Assembly: GCA_964352215.1 (NCBI GenBank)
Contig: CAYGRE010000030.1
Span: 1 to 64,000, forward strand
Length of the DNA stretch: 64,000 nt
Direction: 5' to 3'
DNA from: CAWUKT01 sp964352215
Lineage (GTDB): Bacteria; Bacteroidota; Bacteroidia; J057; JADKCL01
Below, piece after piece: positions 8,539-17,470 of this stretch (position 1 is its first letter; each line of letters starts with the position of its first letter). Below the pieces are notes generated by a model. That model was not told the DNA's origin and made no database searches. It saw nothing but the letters and a program-made list of their open reading frames with translations. The translations under genes and the position numbers were made by a program.

Positions 8539-9660
8539 TTATCCTGCTACCACCGCCTTAGCATCCTTCATCAGCTGCACAAAATCATCAAACAGATAGC
8601 GGCTGTCATGTGGGCCTGGACTGGCCTCTGGGTGGTATTGCACGGAAAAGGCCCGTTTACCGATGACCCGCACCCCTTCCAGGGTCTGATCATTTAAGTT
8701 GGTATGGGTCACTTCCACACCGGTATGTGCTTCGGCGTCTTGCAAAGAGACTGCAAAGCCGTGGTTCTGAGAGGTGATCTCTCCCCGGTTGGCGAGGACA
8801 TTCTTGACGGGATGATTGATCCCACGGTGGCCGTGGTGCATTTTATAGGTACCAAGTCCCATCGCCCGGCAGAGCATCTGGTGGCCCAGGCAAATCCCAA
8901 AAATGATCTTGTCTTCCGCCAAAAGTTGCTTCACCAACTCTACTTCAGAAGCCATCACAGCGGGATCCCCAGGACCATTGCTGAGAAAATAACCATCTGG
9001 CCCCCAGGCGGTGAATTCTTCATAACTGGTATCGTGCGGAAATACCTTGACATAGCAGCCACGGTCAGTCAGGCAGCGGAGAATGCTCTTCTTGATCCCA
9101 ATGTCCAGGGCACTGACTTTGAAGGGAGCTTCAGGATCACCGGCAAAATAGGGCTCTTTGGTACTTACCTTAGAAGCAAGCTCCAAACCTTCCATGTCAG
9201 GACATTTTGCCAATTCCTTCTCCAACTTATCCTTGGCAAAAATCTCTGAAGAAATGATCCCATTCATGGCCCCTTTGCTGCGAATATGGCTCACCAGGGC
9301 GCGGGTATCCAAATCAGAAATACCTACAATCCCATTCGATTCCAGATAATCCTGCAAGCTGCTTTCTGCGTCGGAACGGGAAGGGATATAGGTGAAATTT
9401 TTCACAATTAACCCAGCGATCTTCACGCTGTCACTTTCCATCTCTTCGGCATGAACACCATAGTTCCCGATGTGGGTGTGGGTAGTTACCATCATCTGAC
9501 CGAAGTAGGAAGGGTCTGTAAAAATCTCCTGGTAGCCGGTCATGCCAGTATTGAAACAGAGCTCGCCGGTGGTCGTTCCTGGAAGACCAATGCTGTAGCC
9601 TTCAAAAAAAGAGCCGTCTGACAACATCAGGACGGCTCTTTTACGTTCATTGTATTTCAT
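8539..9660 (-). CDS. carA: carbamoyl-phosphate synthase small (glutaminase) subunit
   Basis: A 373-residue subunit that hydrolyses glutamine and channels ammonia to CarB for arginine and pyrimidine synthesis. The N-terminal CarA domain has GTTTGELCFNTGMTGYQEI and ITSQNHGFAV. The C-terminal class I amidotransferase carries the nucleophile Cys in GICLGHQ and the His in YHPEASPGPHDS. I placed the start at the ATG at 9660 (MKYNERKRAVL), because upstream in-frame codons run into nuoE, whose stop is 8 bp away. carB is not in the window. It is probably co-transcribed behind nuoE. Confidence 0.96.
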   Translation of the reverse strand: MKYNERKRAVLMLSDGSFFEGYSIGLPGTTTGELCFNTGMTGYQEIFTDPSYFGQMMVTTHTHIGNYGVHAEEMESDSVKIAGLIVKNFTYIPSRSDAESSLQDYLESNGIVGISDLDTRALVSHIRSKGAMNGIISSEIFAKDKLEKELAKCPDMEGLELASKVSTKEPYFAGDPEAPFKVSALDIGIKKSILRCLTDRGCYVKVFPHDTSYEEFTAWGPDGYFLSNGPGDPAVMASEVELVKQLLAEDKIIFGICLGHQMLCRAMGLGTYKMHHGHRGINHPVKNVLANRGEITSQNHGFAVSLQDAEAHTGVEVTHTNLNDQTLEGVRVIGKRAFSVQYHPEASPGPHDSRYLFDDFVQLMKDAKAVVAG

Positions 9661-9667
9661 AAATCGC

Positions 9668-10246
9668 TCAGATCTTCGATTGGTCGATAAGGGGAATTGA
9701 TTTGTAGGTAAGTTCCTTGCCCGCTCGCAGGTCGTCGACGACACCTTTGATGGATTCTGGGGTCAGGTTGTGCACGTAGTGCTTATTGGTGATCTGGCAA
9801 ACTGGGCCAGTGTCACAGGAACCCAGACACTCTGCTGTGCGGAAGAAGAATAAACCATCTTCGGAGTAACCACTGGCATCGCAGTTGGTGTAGTCTTTGG
9901 CGGCTTGCAGGGTCTCATCTCCGCCGAGTTCTCCGCATGCGAAACAAGTACACACATCAAATACGTACTTGGGAACCGGCTTCTTGTAATACATAGTGTA
10001 AAACGTAGCCACCCCATATACATGGGCGTAGGAGAGTTTCAGGGTGTCGGCAACCAACTCTAGAGCTCCGCTGGACAACCAGCCGTACTTATTCTGTGCC
10101 ATCCACAAAACGGGCATTACTGCTGACTTAGGGTCAGGATACTTGGCAAGATGCTTTTGCACCTCCGCCAGTTCTGCCTCATTGAACTCGAACTTTTCTA
10201 CATTCGAGTCTGCACCTACTGAAATTCCTATTTCGTTGTCTGCCAA
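9668..10246 (-). CDS. nuoE: NADH-quinone oxidoreductase subunit E (24 kDa, 2Fe-2S)
   Basis: A 192-residue peripheral complex I subunit carrying the N1a [2Fe-2S] cluster. The cluster ligands are visible as VCTCFAC (Cys-x4-Cys) and ECLGSC (Cys-x3-Cys), with the thioredoxin-like fold region AYGVATFYTMY-type (here HVYGVATFYTMYY). The start is a TTG at 10246 (ADNEIGISV follows), chosen because a perfect AGGAGG lies 5 bp upstream; the longer frame to 10312 lacks such a signal. No nuoF or nuoG is adjacent, and nuoD sits alone 10 kb away, so the complex I genes are scattered here. Confidence 0.93.
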   Translation of the reverse strand: MADNEIGISVGADSNVEKFEFNEAELAEVQKHLAKYPDPKSAVMPVLWMAQNKYGWLSSGALELVADTLKLSYAHVYGVATFYTMYYKKPVPKYVFDVCTCFACGELGGDETLQAAKDYTNCDASGYSEDGLFFFRTAECLGSCDTGPVCQITNKHYVHNLTPESIKGVVDDLRAGKELTYKSIPLIDQSKI

Positions 10247-10251
10247 AGCGA

Positions 10252-10257
10252 CCTCCT
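10252..10257 (-). promoter_or_regulatory. Shine-Dalgarno site that fixes the nuoE TTG start
   Basis: The minus strand reads AGGAGG at these bases, then five bases, then TTG GCA GAC. A full AGGAGG is uncommon in Bacteroidota, where ribosome-binding sites are usually weak. It supports translation from the TTG at 10246. Confidence 0.75.
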
Positions 10258-10358
10258 GTTTAGATTTCCCCAAAATTAGAATAAACAGTGATTCGAGTAA
10301 AGTATTTTTCACTTACTTTATACACTGTTTCTATTCAGACCTGATAACTAAACTATTG

Positions 10359-10826
10359 ATGAGAAAGTTTACCCAACATTTTGACAAGGTTTATGTGGGC
10401 TTTGCTATGATCCTGTATGCCTACAGTTTCTTCTTTTTTTACTCCTATTTCGCCCGCAGGGTATGGGCCGCAGCGAATTTCCCGTTTTCCTATGTCAATG
10501 AGGACGTGCTAACCATGACCTATGTAGTTGTCATTTTACTCATCGTTGGTTTTTTAGTTGGAGGTGTATCCATCTACTTACTGTGGAAAAAACATATTCT
10601 TGGAAAGGTCCTGACCCACATTATACTTTGGGTAAATCTCCTTGCCGGTGTATTGATGGGGGCCCTGGTCTACGATATCGAAGGCAGGTATGCGAGGCTG
10701 TCCTGGTATGTTGCCACCTGGCGGTGGATGTTCATCGTGCTGGTAATTTTCTCCGTCATCGGTTTGACTGGTTTATTGACGAGGTGGAATGTGAAAAAGA
10801 AGGAGATGGAAAGCCTACCTGAATAA
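10359..10826 (+). CDS. small polytopic membrane protein, 155 aa
   Basis: I do not recognise the family. There are four predicted membrane helices, around VYVGFAMILYAYSFFFFYSYF, MTYVVVILLIVGFLVGGVSI, VLTHIILWVNLLAGVLMGAL and WRWMFIVLVIFSVIGLTGLL. The C-terminal tail is basic then acidic (RWNVKKKEMESLPE). I took the ATG at 10359 (MRKFTQHFDKVY); an upstream extension of the frame would run antisense into nuoE. It diverges from nuoE, and its last 12 bp overlap the convergent gene at 10815-11426. Function unknown. Confidence 0.72.
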   Translation: MRKFTQHFDKVYVGFAMILYAYSFFFFYSYFARRVWAAANFPFSYVNEDVLTMTYVVVILLIVGFLVGGVSIYLLWKKHILGKVLTHIILWVNLLAGVLMGALVYDIEGRYARLSWYVATWRWMFIVLVIFSVIGLTGLLTRWNVKKKEMESLPE

Positions 10827-11426
10827 ATGCTTAACCCATTCGGAATGTGAGTCGGTCAATGTCTCCGCTTTCCTTCTGAAGCTAAGGCTGTTCATGTCCC
10901 TGGCCGTCAACTTGCTCGCCTGCCATGATCCCCAATTCAGCAAAAGCTCCTCCCGAAGCAACCCGATGTCCCGCCAATCACATGCGGAGAATGCACTTAA
11001 CCAAGCGTCTATCTGAACCAGTCTCCCTTCTTCCATCAACTTTTCGGAAACCGCTTGGGCAAAGGGAGCCCTCAGGACAAAGCCGTATCTGGATTGCAGG
11101 ATGAAAAGGGCGATTGGTCCCAGAAAGGAAATTGATACCAATTCCGGGGTCCGTTCGGGAATCGTTATCAGCGCCACAATACCCCCCAGGAGAGAAATAC
11201 CCATTGCAATAAGAAATTCCCAGGAATAAAAGAGCCTTTGATTTTTGACTATTTGGGGGGCTTCTTCTAAAATCTTTCCTCCCGGTAGCTTGAGCAACTT
11301 CTGGACGGTAACATCCACCAGCCGACCTTCTCTCCTCCTAATCACCAGAAAGCAATAGACTGGGGTCAGAAAAGCCCCAATGGCCAGGGCCAGGAAAAAT
11401 AGTATTTCAGAAAGAAGAAGATTCAT
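10815..11426 (-). CDS. membrane protein, apparent truncated member of the four-gene array
   Basis: A 203-residue protein with the same N-terminal plan as its three upstream neighbours. It has one membrane helix (ILFFLALAIGAFLTPVYCFLV), a short cytoplasmic segment of about 50 residues, two close helices (FLIAMGISLLGGIVALITI and a second from about SISFLGPIALFI), and then a helical stretch (VSEKLMEEGRLVQIDAWL). It ends where the others continue for about 190 residues, so it lacks the Cys-containing and PNT-containing C-terminal half. It is the last gene of a minus-strand run, 24 bp after its neighbour. Kinship rests on plan and order more than on identity. Confidence 0.6.
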   Translation of the reverse strand: MNLLLSEILFFLALAIGAFLTPVYCFLVIRRREGRLVDVTVQKLLKLPGGKILEEAPQIVKNQRLFYSWEFLIAMGISLLGGIVALITIPERTPELVSISFLGPIALFILQSRYGFVLRAPFAQAVSEKLMEEGRLVQIDAWLSAFSACDWRDIGLLREELLLNWGSWQASKLTARDMNSLSFRRKAETLTDSHSEWVKHLFR

Positions 11427-11450
11427 TGTAGAGAATATAATCTGGGATTC

Positions 11451-12623
11451 TTATTTGGTTATTTCTTTCAGTAGATTCCACGTATTGGGAGCCAATGAAA
11501 CCTTTGTATCTACCTGTACCTCTATTCTCAATTCGCGGTCTGGAGATTGGTTCCGCAAGGCCTCAATGACTGCACTGACAGCCCAGTCGTAATTGATATC
11601 TGCGCCTGCCGCCACCTCCAGCACATCTAATTCCGCAGCACTGGCTTCATTCTCAGCCGCATTCCAGAGTTGAACAATTAACTCCCCGGTTCCGGTCAAT
11701 TTGGTCTGTTCTCCCTCGAGCGGGCCAATGAGCCCTGTCACCTTGTATATTTCCGGTATCATTTCCCGATAATCCTGGCTCCGTCGTCCCAATACATATT
11801 TCCACCCATGGATTTGAGACAATTCTCCCCTGGACATGCCAGTCTTGCAATAATTGAAGGGATGGAACCGAGCCAATTCTCCTTGCAGGCGAAAGGCGTT
11901 TACCAGCTTTTCTTCCAGTTCATCCATTTCAGAACCTTCCCACAGCAATGCATCCTCTGCCTGAAATGCCATCGCGACTCTCTGCCAAAACCGGCTTTGA
12001 CTCACCAATTCCCTTAAATTCAAAATGTGAGTAAGGTCTTCATTGCGTAAAAGGTCAATTCCTCCCCGGTACCCACTTTCACAAAGGTTTCGAATCTCCA
12101 GGTTCAGAGTTGACTGTCCTACTTCTTCCAGATGCTGAACTGCCCAGGGGGACTTCCATTTGACAAGCCATTCCACTCCGAGTAACTGAAGGATAGGTTT
12201 TTGAGATCTGGCGGCTGCTAACATTATCCCCTCGGCCCTCACCTTTTCCCCAGCCAAAGTCACCAATTTCAATTCTTTCCTTAATGCAGACTCGTGTGCC
12301 TTCAGGACCAGAACAGGCAGGTCGCGGAACATCCTGTGCATTCCTATCCCAAGCGTGAGAAATACCCCGATGGCTTTGCCAAAAATCGGTACAGGCAATA
12401 TCAATTGGACAAAGAGGAACAATACAATCATGGACCAGCCCACGAGATGCTCGTCTTTTCGCTTACGTTTGAGCAGCCCAAGTATCTTTTCAGCAATCTC
12501 TTCGCGGCTTCCGAGTGAGACCTCCCGCAACAGTTGGGATATTCGCTTTCGGCGGACATAGCCAGCCAAAGACCCCGCTAAATGGGGAGCCCAAATCGCG
12601 AGGATAATATTGATGATATACAT
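11451..12623 (-). CDS. array membrane protein, 390 aa, zinc-knuckle-like motif lost
   Basis: A paralogue of the proteins at 12776-13966 and 13963-15123. It has an N-terminal helix, a basic segment (YVRRKRISQLLREV), two helices (WSMIVLFLFVQLILPVPIFG, AIGVFLTLGIG), and a soluble helical domain. The C-terminal domain has YDWAVSAVIEALRN and ends in SLAPNTWNLLKEI. It keeps the FNYCK Cys of the family, but the CPxC pair of the two upstream paralogues is replaced by residues around VLGRRSQDYREMI at the same place. Function unknown. The gene lies in the same minus-strand run, with a 150-bp gap from the preceding gene. Confidence 0.72.
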   Translation of the reverse strand: MYIINIILAIWAPHLAGSLAGYVRRKRISQLLREVSLGSREEIAEKILGLLKRKRKDEHLVGWSMIVLFLFVQLILPVPIFGKAIGVFLTLGIGMHRMFRDLPVLVLKAHESALRKELKLVTLAGEKVRAEGIMLAAARSQKPILQLLGVEWLVKWKSPWAVQHLEEVGQSTLNLEIRNLCESGYRGGIDLLRNEDLTHILNLRELVSQSRFWQRVAMAFQAEDALLWEGSEMDELEEKLVNAFRLQGELARFHPFNYCKTGMSRGELSQIHGWKYVLGRRSQDYREMIPEIYKVTGLIGPLEGEQTKLTGTGELIVQLWNAAENEASAAELDVLEVAAGADINYDWAVSAVIEALRNQSPDRELRIEVQVDTKVSLAPNTWNLLKEITK

Positions 12624-12775
12624 TAGGTATGAATTCCCTCCAGAAAATGGATTTCGTTTTCCGAAAAGTTGGAAATTTCTGGTTGGTTGATGCGTTCCAT
12701 GCTTTACTTTTTAAAGGTAAGCAATTTGGATGGGTTGGAGAATCTATGCTTTGAAAGAATCCATGCGAAGAGTCC

Positions 12776-13966
12776 TCAGGGGAGCCTTCCTATAGAGGTA
12801 TCGTCGACAAATCGCCGCAATATTTCCCTGGTATTGGGCAGGAGTTCAATGCCCGGAGTAAGCGTGACTTTTGGCTGCCTGTCCAGCCTATAGTTTGCGA
12901 ATGATTCCAATACAGCAACCAGTGGCCAATCTGCTTTGTCCAATGGGAGCAATTCAATTTCATCCACTTCCACCACCCTCGCTGTCTTATCCTTCATATC
13001 CCAAAGCTGCAATTTCAATACCCCGTCTTTCAGATACCAGGCCTTTGGTCCCCCAATCTGCCCCACAACCTTCCTGACGGGAGAAACCAGATTGGATACC
13101 TTGCCACAGTCGGGACATTGTAAGAATGAAATACCTCCGTGTTCAACCTCAACAGGTCTTCGAAAGTCGTATTGGCAATATGCCTGAAAACCCTCCCGGT
13201 GAATCTTCCAGTTCCCCTTGTAGAAATTTCTTAAAGGTGCCGGAGCTACCTCGAGCTCAACCAGCCTTTGAAGCATCTTAGGAGGCTTTTCACCAATCAT
13301 TTCCGCGGTGATCCTTCTCCAGTAGATATAATTTTCGTTCAATTCCACGAACCCCAGCCATGAATCAGGTTGTACCCTCCCCATCATCTCCCGGAGGCTT
13401 CGGGAATAACGACCCGCCAATTCACGTACAATAGGTGCCGGGTCTCCCATGACTTCCTTTAAAAGAACCAAACAATGAGGACTACCCCATGCATCCATTC
13501 TGTGCAAGGCCAAACTTTTGTAATCCATACGGTTGGTAGTGATCATTGCCCGGCAAAGCCGGGCGTGCAGTACCTCCTCTCCTTCTTGTTCGTACTGAAA
13601 AAGGAGATGCTCCACTGCGCCAATCTTACTATCCAATTGAAATCCAGAATACCGCTTCAGGGCGAGGTATATGATAGAAAAGAGGTATGTGAACCCCAGG
13701 AAAACCGTTGCCTGTCCTCCATCGGTGAAGAGTGCAACGACAATAAAAAAGACCACTAGAAATACACTGGCTATTTCATGGGGGTAAAGCGGATTGCCAA
13801 CCAACAAGTCTATGATCTCCTTTTCATCCGCTCCCGGATAGTCCAACTTAATCCTCAAGATTCGGTTGAAGGTTATCATCTGCCTCCTGATGGATGCGAT
13901 CCCAAGCGCCATCACAACGATCAGAGGGGGTAACAGCAGGAGTACGACCAATAGACTATTACTCAT
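12776..13966 (-). CDS. array membrane protein, 396 aa, with CPxC motif
   Basis: The protein has an N-terminal helix (LLVVLLLLPPLIVVMALGIA), a cytoplasmic segment of about 50 residues, and two helices (IASVFLVVFFIVVALFTDGG and FLGFTYLFSIIYLALKRY). A long helical soluble region carries YCQYDF and, near residue 282, FLQCPDCGKV. The C-terminal domain is DGVLKLQLWD followed by LLPNTREILRR. The three cysteines could bind a metal, as a partial zinc ribbon. Its start overlaps the stop of the upstream gene by 4 bp (ATGA), so the two are translationally coupled. I do not recognise a published family. Confidence 0.75.
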   Translation of the reverse strand: MSNSLLVVLLLLPPLIVVMALGIASIRRQMITFNRILRIKLDYPGADEKEIIDLLVGNPLYPHEIASVFLVVFFIVVALFTDGGQATVFLGFTYLFSIIYLALKRYSGFQLDSKIGAVEHLLFQYEQEGEEVLHARLCRAMITTNRMDYKSLALHRMDAWGSPHCLVLLKEVMGDPAPIVRELAGRYSRSLREMMGRVQPDSWLGFVELNENYIYWRRITAEMIGEKPPKMLQRLVELEVAPAPLRNFYKGNWKIHREGFQAYCQYDFRRPVEVEHGGISFLQCPDCGKVSNLVSPVRKVVGQIGGPKAWYLKDGVLKLQLWDMKDKTARVVEVDEIELLPLDKADWPLVAVLESFANYRLDRQPKVTLTPGIELLPNTREILRRFVDDTSIGRLP

Positions 13967-15123
13967 ATCTGTTCATTGTAATTCCCTATGATCTCCCTGG
14001 TATTGGGCGTCAGGTTGAGGCCTTCCTCCACATGGATCATAGGCTTGGGGGCAGGATGCTCATTTTCCAGGCGTTCTACCGCAGCTGCCACTGCCCAATC
14101 GATATTGGGAATGTCAAATATTCTGACCTCATCCACCGCTGCCTTGCTCACGCGCTTGTTCACTTCATCCCAAAAAGAGAGTCTTAAAACCCCATCCACC
14201 AGCTTTTCATCTGAATTCCCGCCGATTTCTCCGATGACCTTTGCCACCGGATAAACCAGAGAGTCACCAGAAAGGCAATGCGGACAACGTATAAAATTGC
14301 AGCCATTGATATTTTTGAGGGTCGCCTTTTGCAAATCCTTTGTACAATAAATACTCGGAAAATGCTGATGCAGTTTGTGCTGGGTCAGGAAGAAGTTCTG
14401 CAGTTCCGGGGGGACCCTTTGCGCCTTCATACCACTGAGCAAATCAGGGTCATCCTTCCCTTCCGCTGCCAACTGTAATCTCTTCCAATAGGTCCAGCGG
14501 TTGACCAACAACCTCAATCCCTTCCATTTATCTTTACTGCTGATCGCCACCGCTTTTTGAATCAGAGTACCATGGGCACCCGCGGTCCGCACTGCATCTA
14601 TCCCCGAACGGCCATCAAAACCAAGCAGGTAATTCATCGAAAGCATACTTCCCCAGGTTTTGAGAAGGTTTACCGCCACGATCGAATAGGCTTTTTCCTT
14701 TCTGTGAGATAAGCCCCCCAGCAATGCCTCCACTTCAAATTCTTTTCCTTCGCGTATCAACCGCCTTCCCTCCTTCTCCACCCTTACGGCCCTTCTCTTC
14801 AGTAGGACTTTGCCCATTGAATTGCCCAATGGGAACACTCCAACTGCCATTGCCAGACAAATTATTCCCAAGGCAATCGGACCACTTTCCAACTGGATTG
14901 AAAAGAAAATGATGGCAGCATAGAAAAGGACGGTCACCCAACGCAGGATATTTAGGGATTTTAAGTCTAAAATTCGATGCCAGAGGTCACTGCGCGGGGC
15001 CTCAAATTCGAACTGTTTGATCCCCGAAGTTAATTTCCGAAAGTCCATTTGAAACCAGGCAATTAGATAGACCAGGTAGACCAGAAACAATAAAGAAACG
15101 ATCAAGTATCCAGGAGCTGGCAT
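13963..15123 (-). CDS. array membrane protein, 386 aa, with CPxC motif; first of the run
   Basis: This is the first gene of the four-gene minus-strand array. N-terminal helix LIVSLLFLVYLVYLIAWF, then a cytoplasmic segment, then two helices (WVTVLFYAAIIFFSIQL and IALGIICLAMAVGVFPLG). The helical soluble region contains IYCTKDL and, near residue 279, FIRCPHCLSG. The C-terminal domain has DGVLRLSFWDEV, IDWAVAAAVERLEN and LTPNTREIIGN. Alignment by eye with the 396- and 390-residue neighbours is continuous from the YC motif to the PNT motif. I took the ATG at 15123 over a TTG at 15129. It is divergent from the gene at 15226. No function can be named. Confidence 0.75.
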   Translation of the reverse strand: MPAPGYLIVSLLFLVYLVYLIAWFQMDFRKLTSGIKQFEFEAPRSDLWHRILDLKSLNILRWVTVLFYAAIIFFSIQLESGPIALGIICLAMAVGVFPLGNSMGKVLLKRRAVRVEKEGRRLIREGKEFEVEALLGGLSHRKEKAYSIVAVNLLKTWGSMLSMNYLLGFDGRSGIDAVRTAGAHGTLIQKAVAISSKDKWKGLRLLVNRWTYWKRLQLAAEGKDDPDLLSGMKAQRVPPELQNFFLTQHKLHQHFPSIYCTKDLQKATLKNINGCNFIRCPHCLSGDSLVYPVAKVIGEIGGNSDEKLVDGVLRLSFWDEVNKRVSKAAVDEVRIFDIPNIDWAVAAAVERLENEHPAPKPMIHVEEGLNLTPNTREIIGNYNEQI

Positions 15124-15225
15124 AAACAATCGGGTTATTTGTAAGGCTAAATTTAATAAAAGCCAGTCAATTCCGGTAGAAAAACCATTTGTTCCTTCGT
15201 TTCCGGAATCCTAATATTGACCTTG

Positions 15226-16353
15226 ATGAAACGCCTTAAGTGGATTTACACACGTGAAGAAGGATTTGCTGCCCTGGTCATCTTTTGGGTATGCATCATA
15301 ATGGTTGTGGGGATATTTGTCCCCGTCGACCACAGAGTTGTCAACAATCTCTTCTTCGACGAGCATGTGCGCCAGGACATGCCAGAAGACAGCCTCTGGT
15401 TAAGCAAAGGGGATGGCATCCTGAAAGTGGGGGAAGAATATGTACTTTCTTCAACCTTTGGGGACCAATACCAATACTTGCTGATGGCCAATGGAGAAGC
15501 CTCCATCCCACCCTATAAGTTCCGCATGCTTGCACCTGCGGTGGTGCGGGGCATGATCTTTCTGGAAGACCAGACCCTGGGCCGCTTCCTGGGCTCCTAC
15601 CAGCGCATGGATAAGTTCCGCAAAGGGCATATCAATTTCTGGATTCTCAACTTTTTCTCAGTCCTGATCGCTACCATTGTCTTTTTCAGGATTCTTAAGT
15701 TGGTAACGGACCAGAAGTTGCTGCTCTTTGCGGGGCTCGTGCTCTTTGTCACCCAGTACAGCATCCTCAAAACAGCCACCTACGCCATGGTGGATCCATT
15801 TTGCTTCATGCTCTTCAACTTTGCGGTGTACTATCTGATGCAGAAAAAATGGGTCCACCTGGCCTTGTTTCTGGTGCTCCTTGGTCTGGCCAAAGACGCC
15901 TTTATCATCTTCACCCCCGCTCTGTTCATACATTTCCTGATGAACAAGCAACTTAATTGGAGGACGTTGGGCCTGGTCGCCATCCCATTGCTGGTATTTG
16001 TCGGGATGCGATTGATCCTGAAAGAGAGCGCTACCAGTGTGCAGTACGATTGGGACATCAGCAAGGGAAACTTTTCACTTGGCTACCTGACCATTCGGTT
16101 CAGCAGTCTGGGCCATTTTATCCCATATCTGGCTGGATTGGCTTTTGCATTCGGTGTGACCTGGTTTTACATCCCCAAAATGCGCCTGCTTCGAAAACAC
16201 CATTTGTATTATTTTACCCTCACCTTTACAGTACTGCTCCTGATCGCTCAACTATTGCTTGCCAGTAGGATTGTAGTGGCCTTGGCCCCGGTCATGCCCC
16301 TGCTGATCCTGATCCCGGTAACCTTGTTTCAGGAACGACTCGCCAAAGCATGA
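15226..16353 (+). CDS. polytopic membrane protein, 375 aa
   Basis: An integral membrane protein with about eight to nine helices. After the first helix (FAALVIFWVCIIMVVGIFVP) comes a soluble loop of about 120 residues with KFRMLAPAVVRGMIF. A bundle follows, including INFWILNFFSVLIATIVFF and LHLALF-type helices, with a final LLILIPVTLFQERLAKA. The layout (a first outer loop followed by many helices, plus a KDAFIIFTPALF segment) is reminiscent of GT-C-fold glycosyltransferases or polysaccharide-synthesis membrane proteins, but I see no firm catalytic motif. I took the ATG at 15226 over the TTG at 15217. It lies just upstream of lpxD on the same strand. Confidence 0.6.
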   Translation: MKRLKWIYTREEGFAALVIFWVCIIMVVGIFVPVDHRVVNNLFFDEHVRQDMPEDSLWLSKGDGILKVGEEYVLSSTFGDQYQYLLMANGEASIPPYKFRMLAPAVVRGMIFLEDQTLGRFLGSYQRMDKFRKGHINFWILNFFSVLIATIVFFRILKLVTDQKLLLFAGLVLFVTQYSILKTATYAMVDPFCFMLFNFAVYYLMQKKWVHLALFLVLLGLAKDAFIIFTPALFIHFLMNKQLNWRTLGLVAIPLLVFVGMRLILKESATSVQYDWDISKGNFSLGYLTIRFSSLGHFIPYLAGLAFAFGVTWFYIPKMRLLRKHHLYYFTLTFTVLLLIAQLLLASRIVVALAPVMPLLILIPVTLFQERLAKA

Positions 16354-16428
16354 GTTTACTTTTCTCCACCTTCGCGTTCGGAAAATATTCGTAAGTTTGC
16401 CGGAATATATTGCTTGCAAAGGATTGCG

Positions 16429-17466
16429 ATGAAACTGAAAGTAGGTCAAATCGCTCAGTTGCTAAAGGCTGAGGTAGAAGGTAACGCAGAACTGGAAATC
16501 CACGGACTGGCCAAAATCGAAGAAGGTGGTCCTGGAGAAATTACGTTTTTGGCTAATCCCAAATACGAACAGTTTATCTATACTACTGGTGCGAGTGCGG
16601 TCATTGTAAGCAATGATTTCCAAGCTCGTCAACCTGTGGGTGCATCCCTTATTCGGTGTAAGGATCCCTACTCTGCATTTACCACCCTGCTGAGCAAGGC
16701 GGTGGAAATGATCCAGGCCAAGACCGGGATCGAACAACCCTGCTTTATCCATGAGACGGCTACGATTGGCACAGATGTTTACATCGGAGCTTTTGCCTAT
16801 ATCGGTTCCGGGGTAAAGGTTGGTGATGGAGCCAAGATTTACCCCAATGTTACCTTGGGAGACCAGGTCTCAGTCGGGGCAAACAGTATTGTCTATGCCA
16901 ATGTATCCGTTTATTATGGGTGTCAGATCGGTGCCAATTGTGTGGTACATTCAGGCGCTGTGATCGGCAGTGACGGCTTTGGTTTTGCTCCTCAGGATGA
17001 TGGATCATTGGCAAAGATTCCCCAGACGGGCATCGTTCGATTAGAAGATCATGTAGAAGTGGGGGCCGGCACCACAATTGACCGGGCGACATTGGGGGAG
17101 ACCGTGATTCGCAAAGGGGTTAAGTTGGACAATTTGATTCAGGTTGCCCACAATGTAGAGATAGGTGCGCATACCGTAGTAGCGGCTCAAACCGGTATTT
17201 CTGGCAGTACTAAACTGGGTAAGAATTGCATGGTTGGTGGTCAAGTGGGAATCGTTGGCCACCTCAACCTTGCCGATGGTACACGGATCGGAGCCCAAAG
17301 TGGGGTATCAAAATCAACAACAGAAAAGGGGAAGGCACTGCGTGGTAGCCCTGCCCAGGATTATAAACAGCAATTGCGATCGGAGGCCGTGTTCCGAAAC
17401 CTGGATGCACTTGCAAAGAAAGTTCACCAATTGGAGCAACAACTCTTGAAAAGGGATCAGGAATAA
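16429..17466 (+). CDS. lpxD: UDP-3-O-acylglucosamine N-acyltransferase
   Basis: A 345-residue cytoplasmic enzyme of lipid A synthesis that adds the N-linked hydroxyacyl chain to UDP-3-O-acyl-glucosamine. It has an N-terminal uridine-binding domain, a left-handed beta-helix of hexapeptide repeats, the catalytic His in IQVAHNVEIG, the ligand-binding SDGFGFAPQDDG, and a C-terminal helix (KKVHQLEQQLLKR). The ATG at 16429 follows an AAAGGA. The stop lies 4 bp before the lpxC-fabZ ATG, so the lpxD, lpxC-fabZ, lpxA block is one operon. Confidence 0.97.
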   Translation: MKLKVGQIAQLLKAEVEGNAELEIHGLAKIEEGGPGEITFLANPKYEQFIYTTGASAVIVSNDFQARQPVGASLIRCKDPYSAFTTLLSKAVEMIQAKTGIEQPCFIHETATIGTDVYIGAFAYIGSGVKVGDGAKIYPNVTLGDQVSVGANSIVYANVSVYYGCQIGANCVVHSGAVIGSDGFGFAPQDDGSLAKIPQTGIVRLEDHVEVGAGTTIDRATLGETVIRKGVKLDNLIQVAHNVEIGAHTVVAAQTGISGSTKLGKNCMVGGQVGIVGHLNLADGTRIGAQSGVSKSTTEKGKALRGSPAQDYKQQLRSEAVFRNLDALAKKVHQLEQQLLKRDQE

Positions 17467-17470
17467 CAAT

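Noticed and set aside
12624..12775. 35-codon plus-strand micro-frame starting MDFVFRKV
   Set aside because: No ribosome-binding site, no membrane helix like the micro-protein family, and it lies antisense in a minus-strand operon.
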